Shown one piece after another: positions 1 through 6,240 of a stretch of DNA of 12,722 nt (position 1 is its first letter; each line of letters begins with the position of its first letter). A program made the position numbers and the translations under genes. The stretch covers positions 1 through 12,722 of the forward strand of contig JADGBD010000032.1 in assembly GCA_015231665.1 (NCBI GenBank), given 5' to 3'. Source of the DNA: Gammaproteobacteria bacterium (GTDB taxonomy: Bacteria; Pseudomonadota; Gammaproteobacteria; Chromatiales; Chromatiaceae). Below the pieces are notes generated by a model. That model made no database searches. It was not told where the DNA came from and was given only the letters and a program-made list of their open reading frames with translations.

Positions 1-620
1 CGGCGATGGTCAATCACAAGAACGAGACCGAGTACGGCCACATCCTCACCGTCGAGGACCCCATCGAATTCGTCCACGAATCGAAGAAATGCCTGATCAA
101 CCAGCGTGAGGTGCACCGCGACACCCTCGGCTTCAACGAGGCCCTGCGCTCGGCCCTGCGTGAGGACCCGGACGTGATTCTGGTGGGGGAAATGCGCGAC
201 CTGGAAACCATTCGCCTGGCCCTGTCCGCTGCGGAAACCGGCCATCTGGTGTTCGGCACCCTGCACACCAGTTCGGCAGCCAAGACCATCGACCGCATCA
301 TCGACGTCTTCCCCGCGGCGGAAAAGGGCATGGTGCGCTCCATGCTGTCGGAATCCCTGCGCGCGGTCATCTCCCAGACCCTGCTGAAGAAAGTCGGCGG
401 CGGCCGCATCGCCGCCCACGAGATCATGATCGGCACCCCGGCGATCCGTAACCTGATCCGCGAGGACAAGGTGGCGCAGATGTACTCGTCGATTCAGACC
501 GGCCAGTCAGTGGGGATGCAGACCCTGGATCAGAACCTGCAGGAGATCTACAAGCAGGGGCTGGTCAGCCGCCTGGATGCACGCTCCAAGGCGCAAAACA
601 AGGCCTTGTTCGATAAATAA
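1..620 (+). CDS. pilT: Type IV pilus retraction ATPase PilT, C-terminal part (5' end outside window)
   Basis: This is the hexameric cytoplasmic motor ATPase that depolymerises type IV pili, driving twitching motility and DNA uptake. The reading frame is open from base 3 to the TAA at 618-620, so about 205 codons are visible. The N-terminal PAS-like domain and the Walker A loop lie upstream. Visible family motifs, in order, are the Asp-box segment GHILTVEDPIEF, the QREVHRDT segment, the Walker B region DPDVILVGEMRD, the His box GHLVFGTLHT, and the C-terminal AIRNLIRE motif that is characteristic of PilT and needed for retraction in studied homologues. QREVHRDT and AIRNLIRE favour PilT over the paralogue PilU. 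No frame damage is seen. The gene converges on the RRM gene 21 bases away. The first in-frame ATG, at base 6, is internal and not a start. PilT is near certain. Confidence 0.96.
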   Translation, partial: AMVNHKNETEYGHILTVEDPIEFVHESKKCLINQREVHRDTLGFNEALRSALREDPDVILVGEMRDLETIRLALSAAETGHLVFGTLHTSSAAKTIDRIIDVFPAAEKGMVRSMLSESLRAVISQTLLKKVGGGRIAAHEIMIGTPAIRNLIREDKVAQMYSSIQTGQSVGMQTLDQNLQEIYKQGLVSRLDARSKAQNKALFDK

Positions 621-628
621 GCGGTGCT

Positions 629-647
629 GGCTAGTTTAAAACTAGCC
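629..647. terminator. Palindrome between convergent pilT and RRM gene, possible shared terminator
   Basis: Two 9-base arms, GGCTAGTTT and AAACTAGCC, flank a single central A, giving a near-perfect palindrome that begins 8 bases after the pilT stop. The right arm contains the TAG stop codon (642-644, minus strand) of the convergent RRM gene. The lower stem is GC-rich, but no long T tract follows on either strand, so intrinsic termination would be weak. Its position between two converging 3' ends supports a terminator role by inference only. Confidence 0.45.
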
Positions 648-1067
648 CTTGCCGTGCTCGCGGTTGAGCTTGTAGCCGGAGATCTGCGGTGTGTCTTTGC
701 TGCGCTTGCGAATGACCAGATCCTGGCGGCGCATGTCCTCGGGCCGATTCAGCCCTGAGTTGTGGCGCTTTACCCGGCGGTCGCCGGGGCTGCGGTGGAA
801 GTAGGGGCGCACCTCCACCGTCTTGCCAAAGAGTTTTTTGCCGTTGAGTGCCTTGATCGCCTTTTGTGCATCCGGGGTGCCAGCAAAGTTCACCAGTCCA
901 TGGAACTCTTCCTCCTGGGAGGCGGGGTCGGTGATCTCGAGGATTTCATAGCCAACAATTTTCGGCTTGGGCAGGAAGGGCAGAAACGGCTTGATGCCGG
1001 ACTCGGCAAACAGAATCAGGTCACGCAAGCTGGTCTTGCTGGGGATGTGACAGATAATGACTTGCAT
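642..1067 (-). CDS. Small RRM-domain RNA-binding protein
   Basis: This 141-residue protein has an N-terminal RNA recognition motif and a basic C-terminal tail. RNP2 corresponds to VIICHI (residues 3-8). RNP1 corresponds to FHGLVNFA (55-62), followed by the helix-strand AQKAIKALNGKKLFGKTVEV typical of the fold's second half. Residues 92-141 are rich in Arg and Lys and probably unstructured, which would add nucleic-acid affinity. No signal peptide or membrane segment is seen, so it should be cytoplasmic. The ATG is preceded by GGGAGGT about five bases upstream, a strong ribosome binding site. The RNA target cannot be read from sequence. Bacterial single-RRM proteins are often linked to RNA folding or stress, but nothing here specifies the job. 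It converges on pilT, and its own stop codon lies inside the palindrome at 629-647. Confidence 0.85.
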   Translation of the reverse strand: MQVIICHIPSKTSLRDLILFAESGIKPFLPFLPKPKIVGYEILEITDPASQEEEFHGLVNFAGTPDAQKAIKALNGKKLFGKTVEVRPYFHRSPGDRRVKRHNSGLNRPEDMRRQDLVIRKRSKDTPQISGYKLNREHGKG

Positions 1068-1161
1068 CCAAACCTCCCTAGGTGAAGGGGGCTCAATCTA
1101 GTCGAAATCCGCTTGGCAGACAATGCTTTTTGTCGGTGCCAGCAAAGGCTTTTGGATGCTC

Positions 1162-1185
1162 GATCAGTTGGCTGGATCAGTTGGC
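1162..1185. repeat. 11-bp tandem direct repeat across the stop of the antitoxin-like gene
   Basis: GATCAGTTGGC occurs at 1162-1172 and again at 1175-1185, a 13-base period. The right copy contains the minus-strand TGA stop (1177-1179) of the DUF2384-type gene. The period is not a multiple of three, so the left copy lies in another frame. This looks like a small duplication or slippage event at the 3' end of the gene. Confidence 0.7.
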
Positions 1186-1593
1186 CTTGGAGCCGGATTG
1201 ATCCCAGGCGAAGGTGCAATCCACCTGGGCCAGAATCGCCACCATGCCATCCTCTCCCTGCAGCATCACCGACAGCGGTGAGCGGTTGCCAAAGCGGCGA
1301 TGGCCCTGGCGAATCCAGCGGCCACCCATCGTCGGATTGGTCGGAAATGAGGTGCGTAGGGCTTCGGCAATCCGCAGCACGTAGCCGGCGCGCTTTTCCA
1401 CCGTCGGATCGCTGGGGAAGGGGGTCTCATTGCGGAAGCTGTTAAAGGCGCGGGTGCGCACGCTCTCCGGCATGGCCAGCAAGGCATGCATCTGCCCTGC
1501 CTCCAGGCCCCAGTTGTCCAGCACCTGCATGGTGGCACGGGTGAAACTCATCCGCTCATCGGTGGTTTCCAACACAATCTGATCTTGGCTCAT
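1177..1593 (-). CDS. MbcA/ParS/Xre-type (DUF2384) antitoxin-like protein, no toxin adjacent
   Basis: The protein has 138 residues and the two-part layout of the MbcA/ParS/Xre antitoxin family. Residues about 21-58 (TMQVLDNWGLEAGQMHALLA onward) match the N-terminal helix-turn-helix-like region. Residues about 64-130 match the C-terminal toxin-binding DUF2384 region, with RIAEALRTSFPTNP, then the RWIRQGHRRFGNRSPLSVML block and a final helix. Known relatives repress their own promoter and neutralise a RES-domain toxin that modifies or degrades NAD+. Downstream on the same strand is only the RRM gene, 109 bases away, and upstream is gene-free repeat DNA, so no RES or Fic partner is visible. It may be an orphan regulator, a solitary remnant, or act on a distant toxin. 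The ATG has AGGGG about nine bases upstream. Family assignment is from remembered patterns, not a search. Confidence 0.72.
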   Translation of the reverse strand: MSQDQIVLETTDERMSFTRATMQVLDNWGLEAGQMHALLAMPESVRTRAFNSFRNETPFPSDPTVEKRAGYVLRIAEALRTSFPTNPTMGGRWIRQGHRRFGNRSPLSVMLQGEDGMVAILAQVDCTFAWDQSGSKAN

Positions 1594-1758
1594 GGCCTAT
1601 TACCCCTATGAATTCAAGTTGATGCCAGACTAGCACAGGATAAGGCTAATTCCTACTGTTTTGATTGGTTAATGCCTGAGTCTACAATTAGGAGTTGAAC
1701 CGTAGATTGCATAGATTTGCGCAGATTTCTCGGCATGTCAGTGTCTTGCCAGCGTAAT
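1594..1758. other. AT-richer gene-free leader with AGATTT-type short repeats
   Basis: This is the first half of a 325-base stretch with no gene. It is more AT-rich than its surroundings and lies upstream of the minus-strand antitoxin-like gene, so it probably holds that gene's promoter, although I see no convincing -35/-10 pair. Around 1702-1730 there are three spaced copies of a short AGATT or AGATTT word separated by GC-type spacers, resembling fragments of another dispersed intergenic repeat. Nothing coding is supported. Confidence 0.4.
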
Positions 1759-1908
1759 GCTGAACATAATGGCGTAAATTCAGGACGCAGAGCAGGAAAA
1801 GGAGCGCGGAGAGCGCAGTTCTACAGGTGCGAGGAAAAGTAAGCCTCTGCGTTCTCTGCGCTTCTCCGCGATCTCTGCGTCCTCTTCGCTTCTGGCTTTG
1901 CCGTTAGG
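1759..1908. repeat. Dispersed palindromic element, copy A
   Basis: Copy A of a three-member family (see 8760-8957 and 11305-11502). Terminal inverted arms GGACGCAGAG (1783-1792) and CTCTGCGTCC (1873-1882) match over 10 bases. A second, inner pair, 1805-1818 (CGCGGAGAGCGCAG) and 1856-1870, matches apart from one extra base, so the whole element could fold as a long hairpin. The left flank (GCTGAACA, then AATGGC, then AAATT) is shared with copy C. The right edge GGCTTTGCCG (1894-1903) recurs in inverse orientation at the left edge of copy B. It ends 11 bases before the stop of the neighbouring minus-strand gene. Confidence 0.8.
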
Positions 1909-1918
1909 CTTATCAACC

Positions 1919-2362
1919 TCAGCGCCAGAGCCTTTGCCACCAGCGTTGCCGGCTCTTGGCCAGCAGGGTGTTCTGCGACAACAGGCTCGGCGGGAGCTTG
2001 CACATGATCCAGCCCGGCAGGGGCGGATTGGTGCTGAAGCCGCAGCTGACGCCGAGGTTGTTGGGATCGTAGATCTTGATGAAGGCCGGCTGGCTCAGGT
2101 CGTCGGCATAGACGATGCCGCAGTAGTCCTCCTCATGCTCCTGGCGCAGCAGGGTATCCACCTCGGCGACAAAGCGCTGCACCTGCTCGGCGCTGGCGGG
2201 CTGGGTTGGCGGCTCGGTGCCTATGGCGTAGAGATACCAGCCGCCACCGGCGTCGGTGTTGACCCGCTCCCAGAGCGCATCCAGATGATGCCAGCGCAGG
2301 GCCGAGGTGAAGCTGCCGCGAAAGGCGAGCATGAAGTCATCGGTGGTCGTGTTTTCCAGCAT
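1919..2362 (-). CDS. Conserved-looking protein of unknown function, divergent from purC
   Basis: I do not recognise this 147-residue protein as a named domain family. The sequence looks genuinely coding. It has a compact mixed composition, aromatic-rich blocks (ALRWHHLDALWERV near residues 22-35, GGWYLYAIG near 40-48), a central YCGIVYADDL / FIKIYDPNNLGV segment that reads like a folded beta-rich core, and a short basic tail rich in Trp, Arg and Lys (KSRQRWWQRLWR). No signal peptide or membrane helix is seen, so a cytosolic location is likely. The ATG has GGTGAG six bases upstream. The gene is divergent from purC across 74 bases and may share control with it. I have an impression of similar uncharacterised proteins in sulfur-oxidising gammaproteobacteria, but that is memory, not a search. 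Confidence 0.72.
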   Translation of the reverse strand: MLENTTTDDFMLAFRGSFTSALRWHHLDALWERVNTDAGGGWYLYAIGTEPPTQPASAEQVQRFVAEVDTLLRQEHEEDYCGIVYADDLSQPAFIKIYDPNNLGVSCGFSTNPPLPGWIMCKLPPSLLSQNTLLAKSRQRWWQRLWR

Positions 2363-2403
2363 AAATTCTCACCCATTGGGGGGCTATAGGCTATATCCGG
2401 GGC

Positions 2404-2409
2404 TATAAT
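2404..2409 (+). promoter_or_regulatory. Probable -10 box of the purC promoter
   Basis: A perfect TATAAT lies 27 bases upstream of the purC ATG, implying a leader of about 20 bases. I see no good -35 at 16-18 bases spacing. TTGGGG at 2376-2381 is 22 bases away and too far. The GGCTATA word occurs three times between 2382 and 2408, the last copy overlapping this box, which could be coincidence or an operator. Confidence 0.45.
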
Positions 2410-2410
2410 G

Positions 2411-2426
2411 CCGCTTTTTCAAGCGG
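2411..2426 (+). promoter_or_regulatory. Short leader hairpin touching the purC ribosome binding site
   Basis: Six-base arms CCGCTT (2411-2416) and AAGCGG (2421-2426) enclose a TTTC loop. The 3' arm shares two bases with the GGAAGG Shine-Dalgarno (2425-2430), so folding could modulate purC translation. It would sit at the very 5' end of the transcript if the TATAAT at 2404-2409 is used. Confidence 0.4.
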
Positions 2427-2436
2427 AAGGCAGCGC

Positions 2437-3327
2437 ATGACCCAAGCCCTTTATCAGTCCGACCTCAGCGGCCTGCAGTTGCTGCATCGCGGCAAGGTGC
2501 GTGACATTTACGATGTCGATGAGCAGCATCTGCTGATCGTCACCACCGATCGTCTCTCCGCCTTTGATGTGATCATGGCCGAGCCGGTGCCGGGCAAGGG
2601 CGAGGTGCTTACCCGGGTGGCTAATTTCTGGTTTGGTCGTACCCGTAACCTGATTCCCAACCAACTTAGCGGCATCGATCCGCAGGATGTGATCCCCAAC
2701 GCCGAGCAGGCGCAACGGCTGGGCGAGCGGGCCACGGTGGTGCGCAAGCTCAGGCCCCTGCCCATCGAGGCCATAGTACGGGGTTACTTGATCGGCTCGG
2801 GGTGGAAAGACTATCAGAAAACCGGCGCGGTTTGTGGCATCCGCCTGCCCGCCGGGCTGCAGATGGCCGAGCAGCTGCCCGAGGCCCTGTTCACCCCTTC
2901 GACCAAGGCGGCCATCGGCGCCCATGATGAGAACATCGACTTTGCCCGCAGCGTTGAACTGCTCGGCGCCGAGCTGGCGGAGCAGGTGCGCGCCATCAGC
3001 CTGCAGATTTACCGCGAAAGCGCTGCCTTTGCCCGCGAGCGCGGCATCATCATCGCCGACACCAAGTTCGAGTTCGGCCTGGATGCGCAGGGCCAGCTGC
3101 ACCTGATCGATGAGGTGCTAACGCCGGACTCCTCGCGCTTCTGGCCCCTGGAGAGCTACCAGGTCGGCATCAGCCCACCGAGCTTCGACAAGCAATTTGT
3201 CCGCGATTACCTGGAAACCCTGGACTGGAACAAGCAGCCGCCACCACCGCCGCTGCCGGCGGAGATCATCGCCAAGACCGCGGCCAAATACCGCGAGGCC
3301 GAGCGCTTGCTGACCGGTCGTGCATGA
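2437..3327 (+). CDS. purC: Phosphoribosylaminoimidazole-succinocarboxamide synthase (SAICAR synthetase)
   Basis: This cytosolic enzyme joins CAIR and aspartate using ATP to form SAICAR in purine biosynthesis. The protein has 296 residues, the long form, compared with 237 in E. coli. Motifs in order: [22 protein letters not shown] (17-38, nucleotide-binding start), DRLSAFDV (38-45), the family signature [12 protein letters not shown] (115-126), ADTKFEFG (207-214) and [12 protein letters not shown] (225-236). A five-proline run at 268-272 precedes the C-terminal helix. The ATG is set by GGAAGG seven bases upstream. The gene is not in a purine cluster here. It overlaps the following glutaredoxin gene by ATGA, which suggests translational coupling. 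Identification is secure. Confidence 0.97.
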   Translation: MTQALYQSDLSGLQLLHRGKVRDIYDVDEQHLLIVTTDRLSAFDVIMAEPVPGKGEVLTRVANFWFGRTRNLIPNQLSGIDPQDVIPNAEQAQRLGERATVVRKLRPLPIEAIVRGYLIGSGWKDYQKTGAVCGIRLPAGLQMAEQLPEALFTPSTKAAIGAHDENIDFARSVELLGAELAEQVRAISLQIYRESAAFARERGIIIADTKFEFGLDAQGQLHLIDEVLTPDSSRFWPLESYQVGISPPSFDKQFVRDYLETLDWNKQPPPPPLPAEIIAKTAAKYREAERLLTGRA

Positions 3328-3638
3328 GTCATCCGGCCAAACCCCAGCCTCGGCTGCTGATCTACACCGGCGATAACTGCCCCTACTGCCGGCAGCTCAA
3401 GCAGTTTCTGCAACAGCTGGGGCGGCCCTATCAGGAGCGCAACATCCAGCGCTCTGCCAGCGCCGCCGCCGAATACCGGCAACTGGGTCTGCGCGGTATC
3501 CCCGTGCTGTTGCTGGGTAAGCAGATCATCCCCGGCTTTCAGCCTGAGCGCATTCGCAAGGCCCTGGGGCTGGGGGAGAAAGCCAAGCCGGGAGCGCGGC
3601 CAAGCCGAGTGGGCGGAAGCAACAAAAAAGGCGCCTGA
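3324..3638 (+). CDS. Glutaredoxin-family thiol oxidoreductase (CPYC type)
   Basis: This 104-residue thioredoxin-fold protein should reduce disulfides or glutathionylated thiols in the cytosol. The dithiol active site CPYC is at residues 19-22, right after the first strand LLIYTGDN. The cis-proline loop is GIPVLLLG with Pro60, followed by IIPGF, where Gly and Phe are usual for glutaredoxins. The last 20 residues are a basic, low-complexity extension beyond the usual core and may be partly dictated by the terminator DNA that encodes them. The start ATG overlaps the purC TGA (ATGA at 3324-3327), so translation is probably coupled. The TGA stop forms the loop of the terminator at 3624-3650. Whether it acts with glutathione or is NrdH-like cannot be settled from sequence alone. 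Confidence 0.9.
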   Translation: MSHPAKPQPRLLIYTGDNCPYCRQLKQFLQQLGRPYQERNIQRSASAAAEYRQLGLRGIPVLLLGKQIIPGFQPERIRKALGLGEKAKPGARPSRVGGSNKKGA

Positions 3639-3650
3639 GGCGCCTTTTTT
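3624..3650. terminator. Bidirectional intrinsic terminator between glutaredoxin gene and fba
   Basis: A perfect 12-bp inverted repeat, AAAAAAGGCGCC and GGCGCCTTTTTT, encloses the three-base loop TGA. Read on either strand, it gives a six-bp GC stem followed by six Ts, the classic rho-independent form. The loop is the glutaredoxin stop codon, so the 5' arm is still coding. On the other strand it lies 19 bases after the fba stop and ends the carbon-metabolism transcript. Confidence 0.95.
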
Positions 3651-3669
3651 GAGCTACTGAGCTGAGGTC

Positions 3670-4734
3670 TTAATTGACCTTGGGTTCCAGTTCGCCTGCC
3701 TTGTAGCGGGCGGCCATCTTTTCCAGGGACAGGGCCTTGATCTTGGAGGCCTGACCGGCGGCGCCGAAGGATTCGTAGCGGGCCTTGCAGATGTCGCGCA
3801 TGGCGTCCTGGGCGACCTTGAGGTACTTGCGCGGGTCGAAGTTGGACTTGTTGTCGTTGAGGTGCTTGCGGATCGAGCCGGTGGAGGCCATACGCAGGTC
3901 GGTGTCGATGTTGACCTTGCGCACGCCGGACTTGATCCCCTCGACGATTTCTTCTACCGGCACGCCGTAGGTCTGGCCCATGTCGCCGCCGTAGTTGTTG
4001 ATGATCGCCAGCCACTCCTGGGGTACCGAGGAGGAGCCGTGCATAACCAAGTGGACGCTGGGGATGCGGGCGTGGATTTCCTTGACGCGGTCGATGCGCA
4101 GGATCTTGCCGGTGGGCTGGGTGGTGAACTTGTAAGCACCGTGGCTGGTACCGATGGCGATAGCCAGGGCATCAACGCCGGTCTTCTTGACGAAGTCAGC
4201 GGCTTCATCGGGGTCGGTGAGCAGCTGGCTGTGATCCAGCTCGCCCTCGGCGCCGTGGCCGTCTTCTTCACCGGCCTTGCCGGTTTCCAGGGAGCCCAGA
4301 CAGCCCAGCTCGCCTTCGACGGAGACGCCGCAGGCATGGGCCATGTCCACCACGCGACGGCTGACGTCGACGTTGTAGTCGTAGCTGGAAGGGGTCTTGC
4401 CGTCTTCCTGCAGGGAGCCGTCCATCATCACCGAGCTGAAGCCGGACTGGATGGCGTTGACGCAGACCGCGGGGCTGGCACCGTGGTCCTGGTGCATGCA
4501 CACAGGGATGTGCGGATAGGCTTCCAGGGCGGCGTTGATCAGGTGGCGCAGGAAGGCCTCACCGGCGTACTTGCGGGCACCGGCGGAGCCCTGGAGGATG
4601 ACCGGGGAGTCGGTGGCGTCGGCGGCTTCCATGATGGCCTTTACCTGTTCCATGTTGTTGACGTTGAAGGCGGGCAGACCGTAGCCATTTTCTGCCGCAT
4701 GATCGAGAAGCTGACGCAGTGAAATCAGAGCCAT
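3670..4734 (-). CDS. fba: Class II fructose-bisphosphate aldolase
   Basis: This metal-dependent aldolase interconverts fructose 1,6-bisphosphate with DHAP and glyceraldehyde 3-phosphate. The related CbbA-type enzymes also make sedoheptulose bisphosphate in the Calvin cycle. It has 354 residues. The first class II signature ends in HQDHG, with Asp83 as the likely catalytic acid/base and His84 a zinc ligand. The second signature is VEGELG (137-142). The other expected zinc ligands are His196 (GTSHGAYKF) and His230 (VMHGSSS). NIDTDLR (273-279) is the DHAP phosphate region. AAGGAG precedes the ATG at good spacing. It follows pyk by 48 bases, is last in the minus-strand run, and ends at the strong terminator at 3624-3650. 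Calvin-cycle use is inferred from the neighbours tkt, gap and pgk, with no RuBisCO in view. Confidence 0.96.
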   Translation of the reverse strand: MALISLRQLLDHAAENGYGLPAFNVNNMEQVKAIMEAADATDSPVILQGSAGARKYAGEAFLRHLINAALEAYPHIPVCMHQDHGASPAVCVNAIQSGFSSVMMDGSLQEDGKTPSSYDYNVDVSRRVVDMAHACGVSVEGELGCLGSLETGKAGEEDGHGAEGELDHSQLLTDPDEAADFVKKTGVDALAIAIGTSHGAYKFTTQPTGKILRIDRVKEIHARIPSVHLVMHGSSSVPQEWLAIINNYGGDMGQTYGVPVEEIVEGIKSGVRKVNIDTDLRMASTGSIRKHLNDNKSNFDPRKYLKVAQDAMRDICKARYESFGAAGQASKIKALSLEKMAARYKAGELEPKVN

Positions 4735-4782
4735 GTGGTTCTCCTTGGGTTGGTGATTGGTAAAAGATCTATCTATTAAACA

Positions 4783-6231
4783 TCAATCTGCCGGGGGAGC
4801 ACTGTGTTCCCCGACACGCATAATCTTGAGGATGTTGGTCTGGCCTTCGACGCCGGAGCGGTCGCCCTTGGTGATCAACACCAGATCCTTGTCGCGTACG
4901 GTACCACGGCGGAGCAATTCTTCTATGACCTCTTGGTTAACCATGTTGGCGTCGGTGCTCGCAACATCAAAACCAACCGGATAGACACCACGGAACAGGG
5001 TGACCTTGCGCCGGGTGGCCACATGCCGGGTGAGGGCATAGATGGGGATGCCGGAGCTGATGCGCGACATCCATTTCACCGTCGAGCCGGACTCGGTGAG
5101 AGCGGCTATGGCCTTGGCGTTGAGATGATTGGCGGTGTACATGGCGGCCATGGCGATGGCCTCATCGACGCGGCCAAACACCGAATCCATGCGGTGGGTG
5201 GAGGTACGCACCTCGGTCTGCTTTTCTGCCTCGCGGCAGACCCGGCTCATGGCCTCCACCGCCTTGGCGGGATACTTGCCGGCGGCGGTTTCGGCGGAGA
5301 GCATGACCGCGTCGGTGCCGTCGATCACCGCGTTGGCCACGTCAAACACCTCGGCACGGGTGGGCATGGGGCTGCTGATCATGGACTGCATCATCTGGGT
5401 GGCGGTGATGACCACGCAGTTCTTCGAGCGGGCGAGCTTGATCAGCTCCTTTTGCACCGAAGGCAGCTCGGCATCGCCAATCTCCACCCCCAGATCGCCG
5501 CGGGCGAGCATGATGGCATCCGATGCGTCGATGATGGCGTCGATGTTCTTCAGCGCCTCGGCCCGTTCGATCTTGGAGACAATGCCGCCCTGGCCGCCGG
5601 CGGCGCGCAGCAATTCGCGCGCCTGGATCACGTCATCGGCGCTCTGAACAAAGGAGACGGCGAGGTAATCGGCCTCGATCGAGGCGGCAAACTTGATGTC
5701 TTCCTTGTCTTTCTCGGTCAGGGCGCTGGCGGAAAGGCCGCCGCCCTGCTTGTTGATGCCCTTGTTGTTGGACAGCTCACCGCCCACCACCACCTTGCAG
5801 TCCACGCTGGCTTCACCGACTTCCTGCACCCAGAGGACGATGGCGCCGTCATCCAGCAGCAGGGTATCACCGGGTCTGACATCCTGGACCAGGCGAGTGA
5901 AGGTCAGGCCGACCCGCTGCTGGTTGCCTTCATCCAGCGGACAACGGGTATCCAGGGTAAAACGATCGCCCTCGTTGAGGATCACCTTGCCCTGGCTGAA
6001 GCGGCCGATACGGATCTTCGGCCCCTGCAGGTCGGCCAGCAGGCCCACCTCACGACCGCAGGCTCGGGCGTGCTCGCGCACGGCCTCGGCGCGGAGGCGG
6101 TGTTCCTCATGATTGCCGTGGGAGAGATTGATACGCACCACGTCCACCCCGGCATGGATGAGGTCATCCAGCACCTTGGGGTCTTCGGTGGCGGGGCCTA
6201 GGGTGGCGAGTATTTTGGTGCGTCTGAGCAT
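4783..6231 (-). CDS. pyk: Pyruvate kinase
   Basis: It transfers phosphate from phosphoenolpyruvate to ADP, giving pyruvate and ATP, the last step of glycolysis. It has 482 residues, the normal bacterial length and closer to the PykA type. The start MLRRTKILATLGPAT is the standard family beginning. RINLSHG is at 33-39. The mobile B domain spans about 71-171. Lys220 in SKIERAEAL is the catalytic lysine. ARGDLGVEIG (243-252) binds metal. TATQMMQSM is followed by DGTDAVMLSAETAAG. The gene starts only nine bases after the pgk stop, and no good Shine-Dalgarno lies in that gap, so translation may depend on ribosomes finishing pgk. Its place inside a run of reversible enzymes is notable because its own reaction is effectively one-way. 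Confidence 0.96.
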   Translation of the reverse strand: MLRRTKILATLGPATEDPKVLDDLIHAGVDVVRINLSHGNHEEHRLRAEAVREHARACGREVGLLADLQGPKIRIGRFSQGKVILNEGDRFTLDTRCPLDEGNQQRVGLTFTRLVQDVRPGDTLLLDDGAIVLWVQEVGEASVDCKVVVGGELSNNKGINKQGGGLSASALTEKDKEDIKFAASIEADYLAVSFVQSADDVIQARELLRAAGGQGGIVSKIERAEALKNIDAIIDASDAIMLARGDLGVEIGDAELPSVQKELIKLARSKNCVVITATQMMQSMISSPMPTRAEVFDVANAVIDGTDAVMLSAETAAGKYPAKAVEAMSRVCREAEKQTEVRTSTHRMDSVFGRVDEAIAMAAMYTANHLNAKAIAALTESGSTVKWMSRISSGIPIYALTRHVATRRKVTLFRGVYPVGFDVASTDANMVNQEVIEELLRRGTVRDKDLVLITKGDRSGVEGQTNILKIMRVGEHSAPPAD

Positions 6232-6240
6232 GGTCTGAGT

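Noticed and set aside
1759..1908. CRISPR array or tandem repeat interpretation of the CTCTGCG-rich regions
   Set aside because: The words are arranged as inverted arms, not as regularly spaced direct repeats with unique spacers, and no cas gene is present.
4804..6201. 465-codon plus-strand open frame opposite pyk
   Set aside because: Same kind of high-GC antisense shadow; the minus strand encodes complete pyruvate kinase. The frames opposite pgk (6529-7491) and fba (3862-4722) are rejected for the same reason.
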